Part shown: positions 17,571-25,275 of the stretch, one piece after another
Position numbering within the stretch: position 1 is the first letter of the stretch
How the letters are laid out: each line of letters starts with the position of its first letter
DNA from: Streptomyces sp. NBC_00239
GTDB lineage: Bacteria > Actinomycetota > Actinomycetes > Streptomycetales > Streptomycetaceae
Direction: 5' to 3'
DNA length: 64,000 bases
Assembly (NCBI RefSeq): GCF_036194065.1
Contig: NZ_CP108095.1
Coordinates: 5,766,001 to 5,830,000, forward strand
Notes under the pieces: generated by a model
What the model was told of the DNA's origin: nothing
Seen by the model: only the letters and a program-made list of their open reading frames with translations
The model's database searches: none
Program-made: the position numbers and the translations under genes

Positions 17571-18170
17571 GTGTTTGGTAGCCGTTCCTCCAAGGAAGAG
17601 AAGGTCCCCACCGACAAGGTGACTGCGGACCTCTCCAAGCAGCCCCGTGACCCGCAGGCCCCCAAGGGCCGCCCCACGCCGAAGCGCGCTGAAGCACAGT
17701 CTCAGCGCCGCAGCGTGGCGGCTTCTACCGGAGACCGTAAGGAGGACGCCAAGCGCGCTCGCGAGCGGCGCCGGACGGAGATGGCCCGTCAGCGTGAGGC
17801 CTTGGCCAGCGGCGACGAGCGCTATCTGCCGGCCCGCGACAAGGGACCGGTCCGCAAGTACGTCCGCGACTACGTGGACTCGCGCTTCTCGGTCGCCGAG
17901 ATGTTCCTGCCGCTCGCGGTGATCATCCTCGTGATGAGCATGATCAACGTGCCCGTCCTGAAGAGCGTCTCCCTGCTCCTGTGGCTCGTGGTCATCGCCC
18001 TGATCCTCCTGGACTCGGTCGGCCTCGTGTTCCGCCTGCGCAAGGCGCTCAACCAGCGCTTCCCGGACCAGCCGAAGCGCGGCGCCGTCGCGTACGGCCT
18101 GATGCGCACCCTCCAGATGCGCCGACTGCGGCTTCCGAAGCCGCAGGTCAAGCGCGGAGAGCGGCCCTGA
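17571..18170 (+). CDS. DUF3043 membrane protein
   Basis: A 199-residue actinobacterial protein of unknown function. The N-terminal 95 residues are very basic and probably disordered (GRPTPKRAEAQSQRR, KRARERRRTEMARQREAL). Then LPARDKGPVRKYVRDYVDSR leads into two membrane helices (FLPLAVIILVMSMINVPVL and SVSLLLWLVVIALILLDSVG) and a basic tail. This is the DUF3043 pattern. GTG 17571 gives the usual start (MFGSRSSKEEK); an in-frame TTG at 17562 is the alternative. No ribosome binding site is present, but a -10-like TACCCT ends 8 nt before GTG, suggesting a leaderless mRNA. The next gene starts inside its stop codon. Confidence 0.82.
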   Translation: MFGSRSSKEEKVPTDKVTADLSKQPRDPQAPKGRPTPKRAEAQSQRRSVAASTGDRKEDAKRARERRRTEMARQREALASGDERYLPARDKGPVRKYVRDYVDSRFSVAEMFLPLAVIILVMSMINVPVLKSVSLLLWLVVIALILLDSVGLVFRLRKALNQRFPDQPKRGAVAYGLMRTLQMRRLRLPKPQVKRGERP

Positions 18171-18961
18171 CCGGAGCGGACGGCTTCGCGGGGGGCGCAG
18201 GCCCCTGGCTGTCGGGTCTCGGCGGCCTCCGCAACGCCGTCCGCCAGGAGCTCGTCGCCCGTCAGGTCGACGAGCAGGTGGGACAGCGCTTCCCGGTCGG
18301 GCAGCGGCTGCGGATACTCGACGTCGGCATGGGCCAGGGCACCCAGGCGCTCCGCCTGGCCCGGGCCGGTCACCGCGTGACCGGGCTGGAGTCCGACCCC
18401 GACATGCTCGCGGCCGCCCGCGAGGCGCTGGCCGGCGAGCCGGCCGGGATCCGCGAACGGGTCCGCCTGATGGAGGGCGACGGCCGGGAGACCGGCGCGC
18501 ACTTCCTGCCGGGCAGCTTCGACGTGGTGCTCTGCCACGGCGTCCTCATGTACGTGCCCGAGCCGGACGCGATGCTGGCCGGACTGGCGCGGATGCTGGC
18601 GCCCGGCGGGCTGCTGTCCCTGCTCGTACGGAACGCGGACGCGCTGGCGATGCGGCCGGGGCTCGGCGGCGACTGGGCGGCGGCGACCGCCGCCTTCGAC
18701 TCGGCCGAGTACACGAACCGGCTGGGGCTGCCGGTGCGGGCCGACCGGCTCGCGCACCTCACGAACACGCTTTCGGGGATCGGTGCGCCGCTGCAGGCGT
18801 GGTACGGGGTGCGGGTCTTCACCGACACCGTCGGGGACGGTGCGGGGCTGCCGGAGGAGCCTGAGCGGAGTCGGCTGCTGGCCGCGGAAGACCGAGCCGG
18901 CCGGACCGACCCCTACCGCGCGGTAGCCGCCCTCCTCCACCTCTGCGGCGTCCGCGGCTGA
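18167..18961 (+). CDS. SAM-dependent methyltransferase (class I), probable CTG start
   Basis: A 264-residue Rossmann-fold methyltransferase. Motif I is LRILDVGMGQGTQALRLA, motif II is HRVTGLESDPDML, the acidic motif is LMEGDGRE, and motif IV is FDVVLCHGVLMYV followed by LAPGGLLSLLVRNAD. The substrate cannot be read from sequence. The conserved N-terminus (GLGGLRNAVRQELVARQ) begins before any ATG, GTG or TTG codon in frame: the first such codon is GTG 18278, inside the conserved region. CTG 18167 overlaps the upstream stop (CTGA) and follows GGAGAG, so a coupled non-canonical start is proposed. Function is secure at family level only. Confidence 0.8.
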   Translation: MTGADGFAGGAGPWLSGLGGLRNAVRQELVARQVDEQVGQRFPVGQRLRILDVGMGQGTQALRLARAGHRVTGLESDPDMLAAAREALAGEPAGIRERVRLMEGDGRETGAHFLPGSFDVVLCHGVLMYVPEPDAMLAGLARMLAPGGLLSLLVRNADALAMRPGLGGDWAAATAAFDSAEYTNRLGLPVRADRLAHLTNTLSGIGAPLQAWYGVRVFTDTVGDGAGLPEEPERSRLLAAEDRAGRTDPYRAVAALLHLCGVRG

Positions 18962-19466
18962 CCCCCCTCCGCCCACCCCGGAACCCGCCCACCCGCGACG
19001 CGCGTACGTCAACCCCTCCGGCGCGTGAGGAGCGGGCCCGGGCAGGGCCCGGCACCCCCTTCAGCGCCTCCGGCGCTTGCGGGCGGGTCCGGGCGGGGCC
19101 AGGCACCCCCGCGCATCCTTGGCCCCTCCGGCGTTTGAGGAGCGGGTCAGGGCAGAGCCCGGCAACCCCCTCGCCCTCTCCAGCCCCTCCGGCGTTTGAG
19201 GAGCGGGTCCGGGCAGGGCCCGGTGCCCGGCGTCAGCCGGGTTGCTTGGGGCTCCACCCCAAACCCCGCGCCTCAAACGCCGGCGAGGCTGGAAGTTGCC
19301 GGCCAGGCGGGGTGCGCCGCCCGGGCGCAGCAAGGCTGGGGGTTGCGCCCCAGGGCACCGGCGAGGCCGGAGCGGGCTGCGGCTCGGGGTGCCGCCACGG
19401 CGGGGGTTGGGGTACCGGCCCCCAGGGGATGGGGCTGGGGGCCGGTTTTGGGCGCGCGGGTGCGCG
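18962..19466. repeat. Gene-free region filled with palindromic GC-rich repeats
   Basis: This 505-bp stretch between a methyltransferase and a convergent small gene contains no supported gene. It holds about four direct copies of the unit CTCCGGCGTTTGAGGAGCGG with variants (near 19010, 19065, 19125 and 19183). One inverted copy (CCCGCGCCTCAAACGCCGG) at 19265-19283 makes 19181-19292 a large imperfect palindrome. A degenerate CACCGGCGAGGC copy follows near 19357. The same family recurs at 21060, 25100, 35480, 57330 and 61440. Confidence 0.85.
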
Positions 19467-19679
19467 TCAGGCGTTGAGGGCCTCGCGCAAGCTCATCGTG
19501 TAGATCGCCGCCCCCTCGTCATCGGACAGTTTCACCCGCTCGACGCCGCCGTCGAGGAGCTCCTTCCACACCTCGCCGATCCAGGACTCCGCGTCGCCCT
19601 GGGTCGTGAACTCCTCCGGCTCCACCGCCGGTGAGGTCTCCGATCCGTCGGCCGTCTCGAACCGCCACGTCCACGCCAT
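19467..19679 (-). CDS. Small conserved hypothetical protein
   Basis: A 70-residue acidic protein starting MAWTWRFETADG at ATG 19679, 5 nt after GGAGG. An open frame upstream adds four residues but lacks the RBS. It contains a Trp-rich start, TTQGDAESWIGEVWKELLDG and VKLSDDEGAAIYTMSL, suggesting a small alpha/beta fold. I do not recognise a family beyond a Streptomyces hypothetical of this kind. It is divergent from cobU, 93 bp away, and transcribed toward the repeat region. Confidence 0.72.
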   Translation of the reverse strand: MAWTWRFETADGSETSPAVEPEEFTTQGDAESWIGEVWKELLDGGVERVKLSDDEGAAIYTMSLREALNA

Positions 19680-19772
19680 GTCCGCCTCCACAGGTCAGAT
19701 GGGTCCGCCGTAAGCTTGCCCGCAGCGTAGCCGGGCGCGCACCACTCGCGCCGACGCGGGAGGATCTTCCTC

Positions 19773-20978
19773 GTGGAACTGACTCTCCTCGGCACCGGCG
19801 CCCCCGAAGGCCTCCCCCGTCCCGGCTGTCCCTGCGCCGCCTGTGCGGTATCCGTCGGCGGCCGCAGCCGCGCGGCCACCGCCGTGCTCGTCGACGGCTC
19901 CGTCCTGCTGGACCTCACCCCGGGGGCGGTGCTGGCCGCGGCCCGTGCCGGACACTCGCTGGCCGGGGTGCGGCAGGTGCTGTTGACCCATCCGCACGGC
20001 GGGCCCGCCGTGGAACTGCCGCCGGGGCTGCCGGCCGCGGGACGCGTCCCGGACGGACGGGAGCTGGCGGTGATCAGCGGGCACCGGGTGCGGGCCGTGC
20101 CGATGGACGCGCCCGGCACCGGGTACGAGGTGACCGGACCGGACGGCGACCGGCTGCTGTACCTGCCGCCCGGCGGTTCCCCGGCAGGCGCCCGCGGCAA
20201 CCACACGGCCCCGTACGACATGGTCCTCGCGGACGTCACCGGCCGCCCGGACGGGCTGGCCCTGTTGCGGGAGACCGGCGCGGTCGGCCCGACCACCGAC
20301 GTCGTCGCCGTCCACCTCGGCCACGACGCCCCGACCGGCCAGGAGCTGCACCGGCGGCTCGCGGCGGCCGGCGCCCGCGCGGTGCCCGACGGCACCACCC
20401 TGGTGGTGGGGGAGTACCACGCGGTGCCGGACCTGCCGCGCCGCACCCTGGTGCTCGGCGGCGCCCGCTCCGGCAAGTCCGTGGAGGCCGAGCGGCGGCT
20501 GGAGGCCTTCCCGACGGTCGAGTACGTGGCCACCGGCGGCACCCGCGAGGGCGACCGGGAGTGGGCCCAGCGGGTCTCGCTGCACCGCGAGCGCCGCCCC
20601 GGCAGCTGGCGGACCACGGAGACCTGCGAGCTGGTGCCGCTGCTGGCGGCGGACGGCCCGCCGCTGCTGATCGACTGCCTGGCGCTGTGGCTCACCGACG
20701 CCATGGACCGGGCCGGCGCCTGGTCGGACGAGACCTGGACGGGCGGCGGCCGCGAGCAACTCGCCGAGCGCGTCGCGGAGCTGGTGGCGGCCCTGCGCGC
20801 CACCTCCCGGCAGGTCGTCGCGGTCAGCAACGAGGTCGGCTCCGGAGTCGTCCCCGCGACCGCGTCGGGGCGCCGGTTCCGCGACGAGCTGGGTCGGCTC
20901 AACGTGGCTGTGGCGGGCGAGTGCGAGCACGTCCTCCTGGTCGTGGCCGGCCAAGCGCTCGTCCTGAAGGACGGCTGA
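19773..20978 (+). CDS. cobU: Bifunctional cobinamide kinase/guanylyltransferase with N-terminal metallo-beta-lactamase-fold domain
   Basis: A 401-residue fusion. The N-terminal half (about 1-215) has the metallo-hydrolase start MELTLLGTGAPEG, a cysteine pair PGCPCAAC and a reduced metal motif LLTHPHGG where active enzymes have HxHxDH, so catalysis is doubtful. The C-terminal half (about 222-401) is CobU: P-loop GGARSGKS (229-236), VEYVATGGTREGD, LIDCLALWLTD and VSNEVGSGVVPATASGR. CobU phosphorylates adenosylcobinamide and adds GMP in cobalamin nucleotide-loop assembly. cobT follows 386 bp downstream. The N-terminal domain may be structural or act in pathway channelling, which is inference. 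ATG is not used; the start is GTG 19773, preceded by GGAGG-like sequence. Confidence 0.88.
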   Translation: MELTLLGTGAPEGLPRPGCPCAACAVSVGGRSRAATAVLVDGSVLLDLTPGAVLAAARAGHSLAGVRQVLLTHPHGGPAVELPPGLPAAGRVPDGRELAVISGHRVRAVPMDAPGTGYEVTGPDGDRLLYLPPGGSPAGARGNHTAPYDMVLADVTGRPDGLALLRETGAVGPTTDVVAVHLGHDAPTGQELHRRLAAAGARAVPDGTTLVVGEYHAVPDLPRRTLVLGGARSGKSVEAERRLEAFPTVEYVATGGTREGDREWAQRVSLHRERRPGSWRTTETCELVPLLAADGPPLLIDCLALWLTDAMDRAGAWSDETWTGGGREQLAERVAELVAALRATSRQVVAVSNEVGSGVVPATASGRRFRDELGRLNVAVAGECEHVLLVVAGQALVLKDG

Positions 20979-21364
20979 AGGGTCACCCGCCCCAGCCCCT
21001 CTGACCCCCGTAGTACCACCAGCCTCGCCTGGGGGCCCCCGGAACCCCGCGCACCCGTCAGCCCCTCCGGCATTTGAGGAGCGGGTCCGGCCGGAACCCG
21101 GCAACCCCGCGTGCATTCCAGCCTCGCCGGCGTTTGAGGCGCGGGTCCGGGCGGAGCCCGGTGCCCGGCGGAGCCGGGTTGCCTTGGGGCTCCGCCCCAA
21201 ACCCCGCGCCTCAAACGCCGGCGAGGCTGAAAGTTGCCCCCAAGGCGCCGGCGAGGCTGGAATTCGCGCCCGCGGGGGCGGCGACGCCGGGGCTCGGGCC
21301 CCGCCCGGCCGGGACCCCCGCCGGGACCCCCGGGCACCGCCTGACCGCCTGTACTGTTCGGCAG
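20979..21364. repeat. cobU-cobT intergenic region with a 111-bp palindromic element
   Basis: The 386-bp gap contains one solitary repeat unit (about 21060-21106) and a complete element at 21119-21229. Its terminal 27-bp arms (21119-21145 and 21203-21229) are perfect inverted complements. The interior carries secondary stems (CCGGGCGGAGCCCGG and TTGGGGCTCCGCCCCAA). This would fold into a very stable cruciform or RNA structure. Only about 100 bp before cobT lack repeats. No gene is supported. Confidence 0.88.
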
Positions 21365-22438
21365 ATGGACAGGCTGAACCTCGACGACTTCTCCGATCTG
21401 ATCGAACGCCCCGACGCGGGCGTACGGCGTGACGCCGAAGAACGCCGCGACCGGCTGACCGTGCCCCCGGGCGCCCTCGGCCGGCTCGACGAGCTGGCCG
21501 ACTGGCTGTCCGCCGCACAGGGCTCGGTGCCGGTGCGCCCGGTCGAGCGGCCGCGGGTGCTGCTGTTCGCCGCCGACCACGGCGTCTCCTCCCTCGGCGT
21601 CTCGGCCCGCCCGGCCGCCGGCGCCCACCTGCTGGTGCGCGCCGTCCTCGACGGCGAGAGCCCGGTCGCGGTGCTGGCCCGCCGCTTCGGCGCGGGCGTC
21701 CGCGTGGTCGACGTGGGCGTGGACTGCGACCCCGAGCTGCTGCCCGCCGACGTCGTACGCCACCGGGTGCGCCGCGGCAGCGGCCGTATCGACATCGAGG
21801 ACGCGCTGACCGCCGAGGAGGCCGAGGCCGCAGTGCGCCTCGGCATGGCGATCGCCGACGAGGAAGCCGACTCCGGCACCGACCTGATCGTGCTCGGCGA
21901 CCTCAGCGTCGGCGGCACCACGGTCGCCGCCACCCTGATCGCCGCCCTGTGCGGCACGGACGCGTCCGTGGTGACCGGCCGCGGCGGCGCCCCCATCGAC
22001 GACCTGGCCTGGATGCGCAAGTGCGCGGCGATCCGCGACGCGCTGCGCCGCGCCCGGCCGGTGCTGGGCGACCAGCTGGAGCTGCTGGCCGCGGTCGGCG
22101 GCGCCGACGTGGCCGCCATGACGGGTTTCCTGCTCCAGTGTGCGGTGCGCCGGATGCCGGTGATCCTCGACGGCGTGGTCGCCGCGGCCTGCGGACTGGT
22201 GGCCCAGCGGGCCGCGTTCCGGGCCCCGGACTGGTGGCTGGCGGGGCAGGCGAGCGGTGAGCCGGGCCAGGCCAAGGCGCTGGACCGGATGGCACTCAAC
22301 CCTCTGCTCGACCACGGCGTCACTGTGGGAGAAGGAACCGGGGCGTTGCTGGCGCTCCCGCTCGTCCAGGCGGCTGCCGCACTCGCGGCCGAGCTGCCGG
22401 TCCGCGAGGACGACGAGACGGCTGAGCCGGTGGTCTGA
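21365..22438 (+). CDS. cobT: Nicotinate-nucleotide:dimethylbenzimidazole phosphoribosyltransferase
   Basis: Makes alpha-ribazole phosphate, the lower ligand precursor of cobalamin, 357 residues. Features: PPGALGRLDELADWL at the N-terminus, LLFAADHGVSSLGVS, LGDLSVGGTTVAATLI, VTGRGGAP and the catalytic-glutamate motif TVGEGTGALLALPL near the C-terminus (VGEGTGA). The start ATG 21365 follows a -10-like TACTGT (21352-21357) by 7 nt with no ribosome binding site, so the mRNA may be leaderless. The open frame continues upstream through the repeat region, but that part is not coding. It completes the cobS/cobU/cobT set within 8 kb. Confidence 0.93.
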   Translation: MDRLNLDDFSDLIERPDAGVRRDAEERRDRLTVPPGALGRLDELADWLSAAQGSVPVRPVERPRVLLFAADHGVSSLGVSARPAAGAHLLVRAVLDGESPVAVLARRFGAGVRVVDVGVDCDPELLPADVVRHRVRRGSGRIDIEDALTAEEAEAAVRLGMAIADEEADSGTDLIVLGDLSVGGTTVAATLIAALCGTDASVVTGRGGAPIDDLAWMRKCAAIRDALRRARPVLGDQLELLAAVGGADVAAMTGFLLQCAVRRMPVILDGVVAAACGLVAQRAAFRAPDWWLAGQASGEPGQAKALDRMALNPLLDHGVTVGEGTGALLALPLVQAAAALAAELPVREDDETAEPVV

Positions 22439-22511
22439 GCTTCGGGGACGGCCCTGACCCCGCCGTGCCCTGCTCCTCTACGGACTGAGATGCCCCATAT
22501 CATCGCTTTTT

Positions 22512-24422
22512 ATGGGAGAAGTCCGTTTGGCTACCGTCGAGTCCAGTCGAGAAGCAGGCCGCGAACCCGGCCGTGACAGTGGCCGGGAACCGGGACGGGG
22601 CGGCGGCCGGGAGACCCCCGGCCGCAGTACCGACCACGGCCCCGGCCGCAGCACCGACCCGAGCACCGACCGCGGCGCCGGCCCGAGCGCCCGCCGCAGC
22701 ACCGCCCGGTCGCGCCGCAGCGCCGGCTTCGCCGTGTGGTACCTCCGAGCGGTCACCTTCGTCAACTTCCTGAGCGCCGTGTGGGTGTCGCTGGGCCAGG
22801 ACCTGCGCCAGCACAACATCGACGACTTCTACACCCCGTACATGCTCACTGCGGGCTTCGCCTCCGGGATGTTCACGCTTCTGCTCGCCGTGACCATGGG
22901 CCGCCGCAAGCGGGCCTCCTGGATCCTCAACCTGGTCCTCAGCGGCCTCCTGCTGCTCGGACTCGGCTACGGATTCAGCGACGAGGACATCAGCCGGCAC
23001 CCGCAGAACTGGGTGTCGCTCGTCCTGACCGGCGCCTTCTTCCTCGCCCTGCTGCTGGGCCGCCGCGAGTTCTACGCCAAGGGCGACCGCTCCAACCCCA
23101 AGCTCGCCGCCGCAGTCGGCGTGTTCGGCCTGCTCTTCACCTCGCTGGCCGCCGCCGTCCTGGTCGGCCTCACCAACCAGGCACACGGCGCCGGATCCTC
23201 CTTCATGGACCGCTGGCGGTACGGCGTCATGCGGCTGGTCACCCTGGCCGCCGACGACTCCGCCTACCGCGGCATCAGCACCCCCGCCTGGGTGGACGTC
23301 ACCATCAACGTCCTGTCCATGCTGCTCCTCGTCGCCGTGCTGTTCGCCGCCTTCCGCTCCCGCCGGGCCGTCGACCCGCTCACCGAGGAGGACGAGGAAC
23401 GGCTGCGCGCCCTGCTCGCCCGGCAGGGCGACCGCGACTCCCTCGGCTACTTCGCGCTGCGCCGCGAGAAGAGCGTCATCTGGTCGCCCACCGGCAAGGC
23501 CGCCGTCACCTACCGCGTGGTCGGCGGCGTCTCGCTCGCCTCCGGCGACCCCATCGGCGACCCCGAGGCCTGGCCCGGCGCCATCGAGCCCTGGCTGGCC
23601 GAGGCCCGCGTGCACGGCTGGGTCCCCGCCGTCATGGGCGCGAGCGAGGAAGCCGGCACCGTCTACGCCCGGCACGGCCTGGACGCGCTCGAACTCGGCG
23701 ACGAGGCCATCGTCGAGACCGCCGAATTCACCCTCGAAGGCCGCGCCATGCGCACGGTCCGGCAGGCCTACAACCGGGTCAAGCGGGCCGGATACGACGT
23801 CCGCATCCGCCGCCACGCCGACATCCCGGCCGCCGAGATGGACGAACTGCTGCGCCGCGCCGACGACTGGCGCGACGGCGCCACCGAACGCGGCTTCTCG
23901 ATGGCGCTGGGCCGGCTGGGCGACCCCGCCGACGGCCAGTGCGTGATGCTGGAGTGCACCGACGGCAACGGCGACCTGCGCGCCGTGCTCTCCTTCGTCC
24001 CCTGGGGACCCAAGGGCCTCTCCCTGGACCTGATGCGCCGTGACCGCGACTCCGAGAACGGCCTCATGGAGTTCATGGTCATCGAACTCCTCGAACGCTC
24101 CCGGGAGATCGGCGTCACCCAGGTCTCGCTGAACTTCGCGATGTTCCGCTCCGTCTTCGAGCGCGGCTCCCGGCTCGGCGCCGGCCCCGTCCTGCGGATG
24201 TGGCGCTCCCTGCTCAGCTTCTTCTCGCGCTGGTGGCAGATCGAATCCCTCTACCGGGCCAACGCCAAATACCGGCCGATCTGGGAACCGCGGTTCATGC
24301 TCTTCGAGAAGAGCTCGGACCTGCTGCGCATCGGCATCGCGGCGGGCCGCGCCGAAGGCTTCCTGGAGGCTCCAGGACTCCCGAAGTGGCTGCACCGCAA
24401 GCACCTGGAGACCAAGCGTTGA
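22512..24422 (+). CDS. MprF-like aminoacyl-phospholipid synthase (DUF2156)
   Basis: A 636-residue membrane enzyme. The N-terminal 60 residues are low complexity, rich in GRE/GRST units. About five to six membrane helices follow (FVNFLSAVWVSL; GMFTLLLAVTMG; ILNLVLSGLLLLG; WVSLVLTGAFFLALLLG; AAVGVFGLLFTSLAAAVLV; VTINVLSMLLLVAVLF). A cytosolic double-GNAT (DUF2156) domain occupies about 295-636 with FALRREKSVIWSPTGKAAV, YNRVKRAGY, FVPWGPKGLSLDLMRRD and the end KYRPIWEPRFML. Such proteins transfer lysine or alanine from aminoacyl-tRNA to phosphatidylglycerol, lowering membrane charge. TATCAT ends 8 nt before ATG and no RBS is present. The next gene overlaps its stop codon. The amino acid used is not predictable. 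Confidence 0.85.
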   Translation: MGEVRLATVESSREAGREPGRDSGREPGRGGGRETPGRSTDHGPGRSTDPSTDRGAGPSARRSTARSRRSAGFAVWYLRAVTFVNFLSAVWVSLGQDLRQHNIDDFYTPYMLTAGFASGMFTLLLAVTMGRRKRASWILNLVLSGLLLLGLGYGFSDEDISRHPQNWVSLVLTGAFFLALLLGRREFYAKGDRSNPKLAAAVGVFGLLFTSLAAAVLVGLTNQAHGAGSSFMDRWRYGVMRLVTLAADDSAYRGISTPAWVDVTINVLSMLLLVAVLFAAFRSRRAVDPLTEEDEERLRALLARQGDRDSLGYFALRREKSVIWSPTGKAAVTYRVVGGVSLASGDPIGDPEAWPGAIEPWLAEARVHGWVPAVMGASEEAGTVYARHGLDALELGDEAIVETAEFTLEGRAMRTVRQAYNRVKRAGYDVRIRRHADIPAAEMDELLRRADDWRDGATERGFSMALGRLGDPADGQCVMLECTDGNGDLRAVLSFVPWGPKGLSLDLMRRDRDSENGLMEFMVIELLERSREIGVTQVSLNFAMFRSVFERGSRLGAGPVLRMWRSLLSFFSRWWQIESLYRANAKYRPIWEPRFMLFEKSSDLLRIGIAAGRAEGFLEAPGLPKWLHRKHLETKR

Positions 24423-25144
24423 TCAGTGGCACGGCCGCAGGTTTCGCCCGCCGCGAGTGGGGGCCGCTGTACGGGACGGTCCGGGACGCGCTCGTGCGCC
24501 GCAGGTGGCGGGCCGCCCCCATGACCCTCGGCGCGGTGGCCCTCACCTCGGTCTTCCAGGTCGTGCAGAACCAGCCCTGGGGCTTCCAGTTCGTCCAGAA
24601 CCTGGGCTCCGTCCGGGCCACCGACCCGCTGTGGCTGGCCCTCCTGCGCACTCCGCTGTCGCTGTTCGTGCCCGCCCTGGACCTGCCGGTCTGGGGCGCC
24701 CTCGCCCAGATCCTGCTGGTCTTCGGCATCGCGGAGATCTGCATCGGCTGGTGGCGGACCCTGCTGATCGGCTACGTCGCCACCCTCGCGGGCACCACGT
24801 ACGCGCGCGTCGGCCTGGGCATGGGCGCCGTCCATCCGCTGGGCCTGCCCGACTCGGACCGCCTCGTCAACGACACCGGCCCCTCCGCCGCGGTCGTCGG
24901 CCTCGCGGTGTACGTCTGCTGGCGCTACCGGGCGTACTGGACCGGCGGCCTGGTCGTCCTGGTGATGGTCATCGAAGTGCTGGTCAAGAACAACCTCGCG
25001 GGCAAGGAGCACCTGGCGGCCATCGCCGCGGTCCTCGCCCTGTGCGGGGTCCTGGCGCTCCGCGGGCGTCCCCGCCAGGCCTCCGGGGCTCTGCCCCCGG
25101 CCCCGCGCCTCAAACGCCGGCGGGGCTGGGAGTTGCCCCCGTAG
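24419..25144 (+). CDS. Rhomboid-like membrane protein with repeat-derived C-terminus
   Basis: A 241-residue polytopic protein starting at TTG 24419, which overlaps the preceding stop (TTGA). Six hydrophobic segments are visible. The pair TGPSAAVVGLA (S156) and KEHLAAIAAVL (H198) matches the Ser/His dyad layout of rhomboid-like proteins, so an intramembrane protease or pseudoprotease is possible. It is coupled to the MprF-like gene and may act on its product or environment. The last 17 codons (ending LKRRRGWELPP) are encoded by a copy of the dispersed palindromic repeat (about 25093-25141), so the natural C-terminus seems to have been replaced or extended by the repeat. Family call is moderate. 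Confidence 0.68.
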   Translation: MISGTAAGFARREWGPLYGTVRDALVRRRWRAAPMTLGAVALTSVFQVVQNQPWGFQFVQNLGSVRATDPLWLALLRTPLSLFVPALDLPVWGALAQILLVFGIAEICIGWWRTLLIGYVATLAGTTYARVGLGMGAVHPLGLPDSDRLVNDTGPSAAVVGLAVYVCWRYRAYWTGGLVVLVMVIEVLVKNNLAGKEHLAAIAAVLALCGVLALRGRPRQASGALPPAPRLKRRRGWELPP

Positions 25145-25275
25145 CCGGTCGGCGGACAGCAGCCACATCGAGCCGGCGCGGCGGGGTCCGGGGCGGAGCC
25201 CCGGTTCCGGGTGGGGGAGCGGCCCCGCGCAGCGGCCCGCCACCGCCCGACCGCCACCGCGTACCGTGGTGCCCC
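25145..25275. promoter_or_regulatory. Short gap upstream of the two-component operon
   Basis: 131 bp of G+C-rich sequence that includes the tail of a palindromic repeat (GGGGTCCGGGGCGGAGCCCC, about 25184-25203). A -10-like TACCGT (25262-25267) lies 8 nt before the kinase GTG, suggesting a leaderless transcript. No operator was recognised. Confidence 0.4.

Noticed and set aside
19135..21300. Short frames with PQTPARL- or RLKRRRGW-like peptides in the repeat regions
   Set aside because: These are translations of the dispersed palindromic repeat, not genes. The same peptides recur at every copy.
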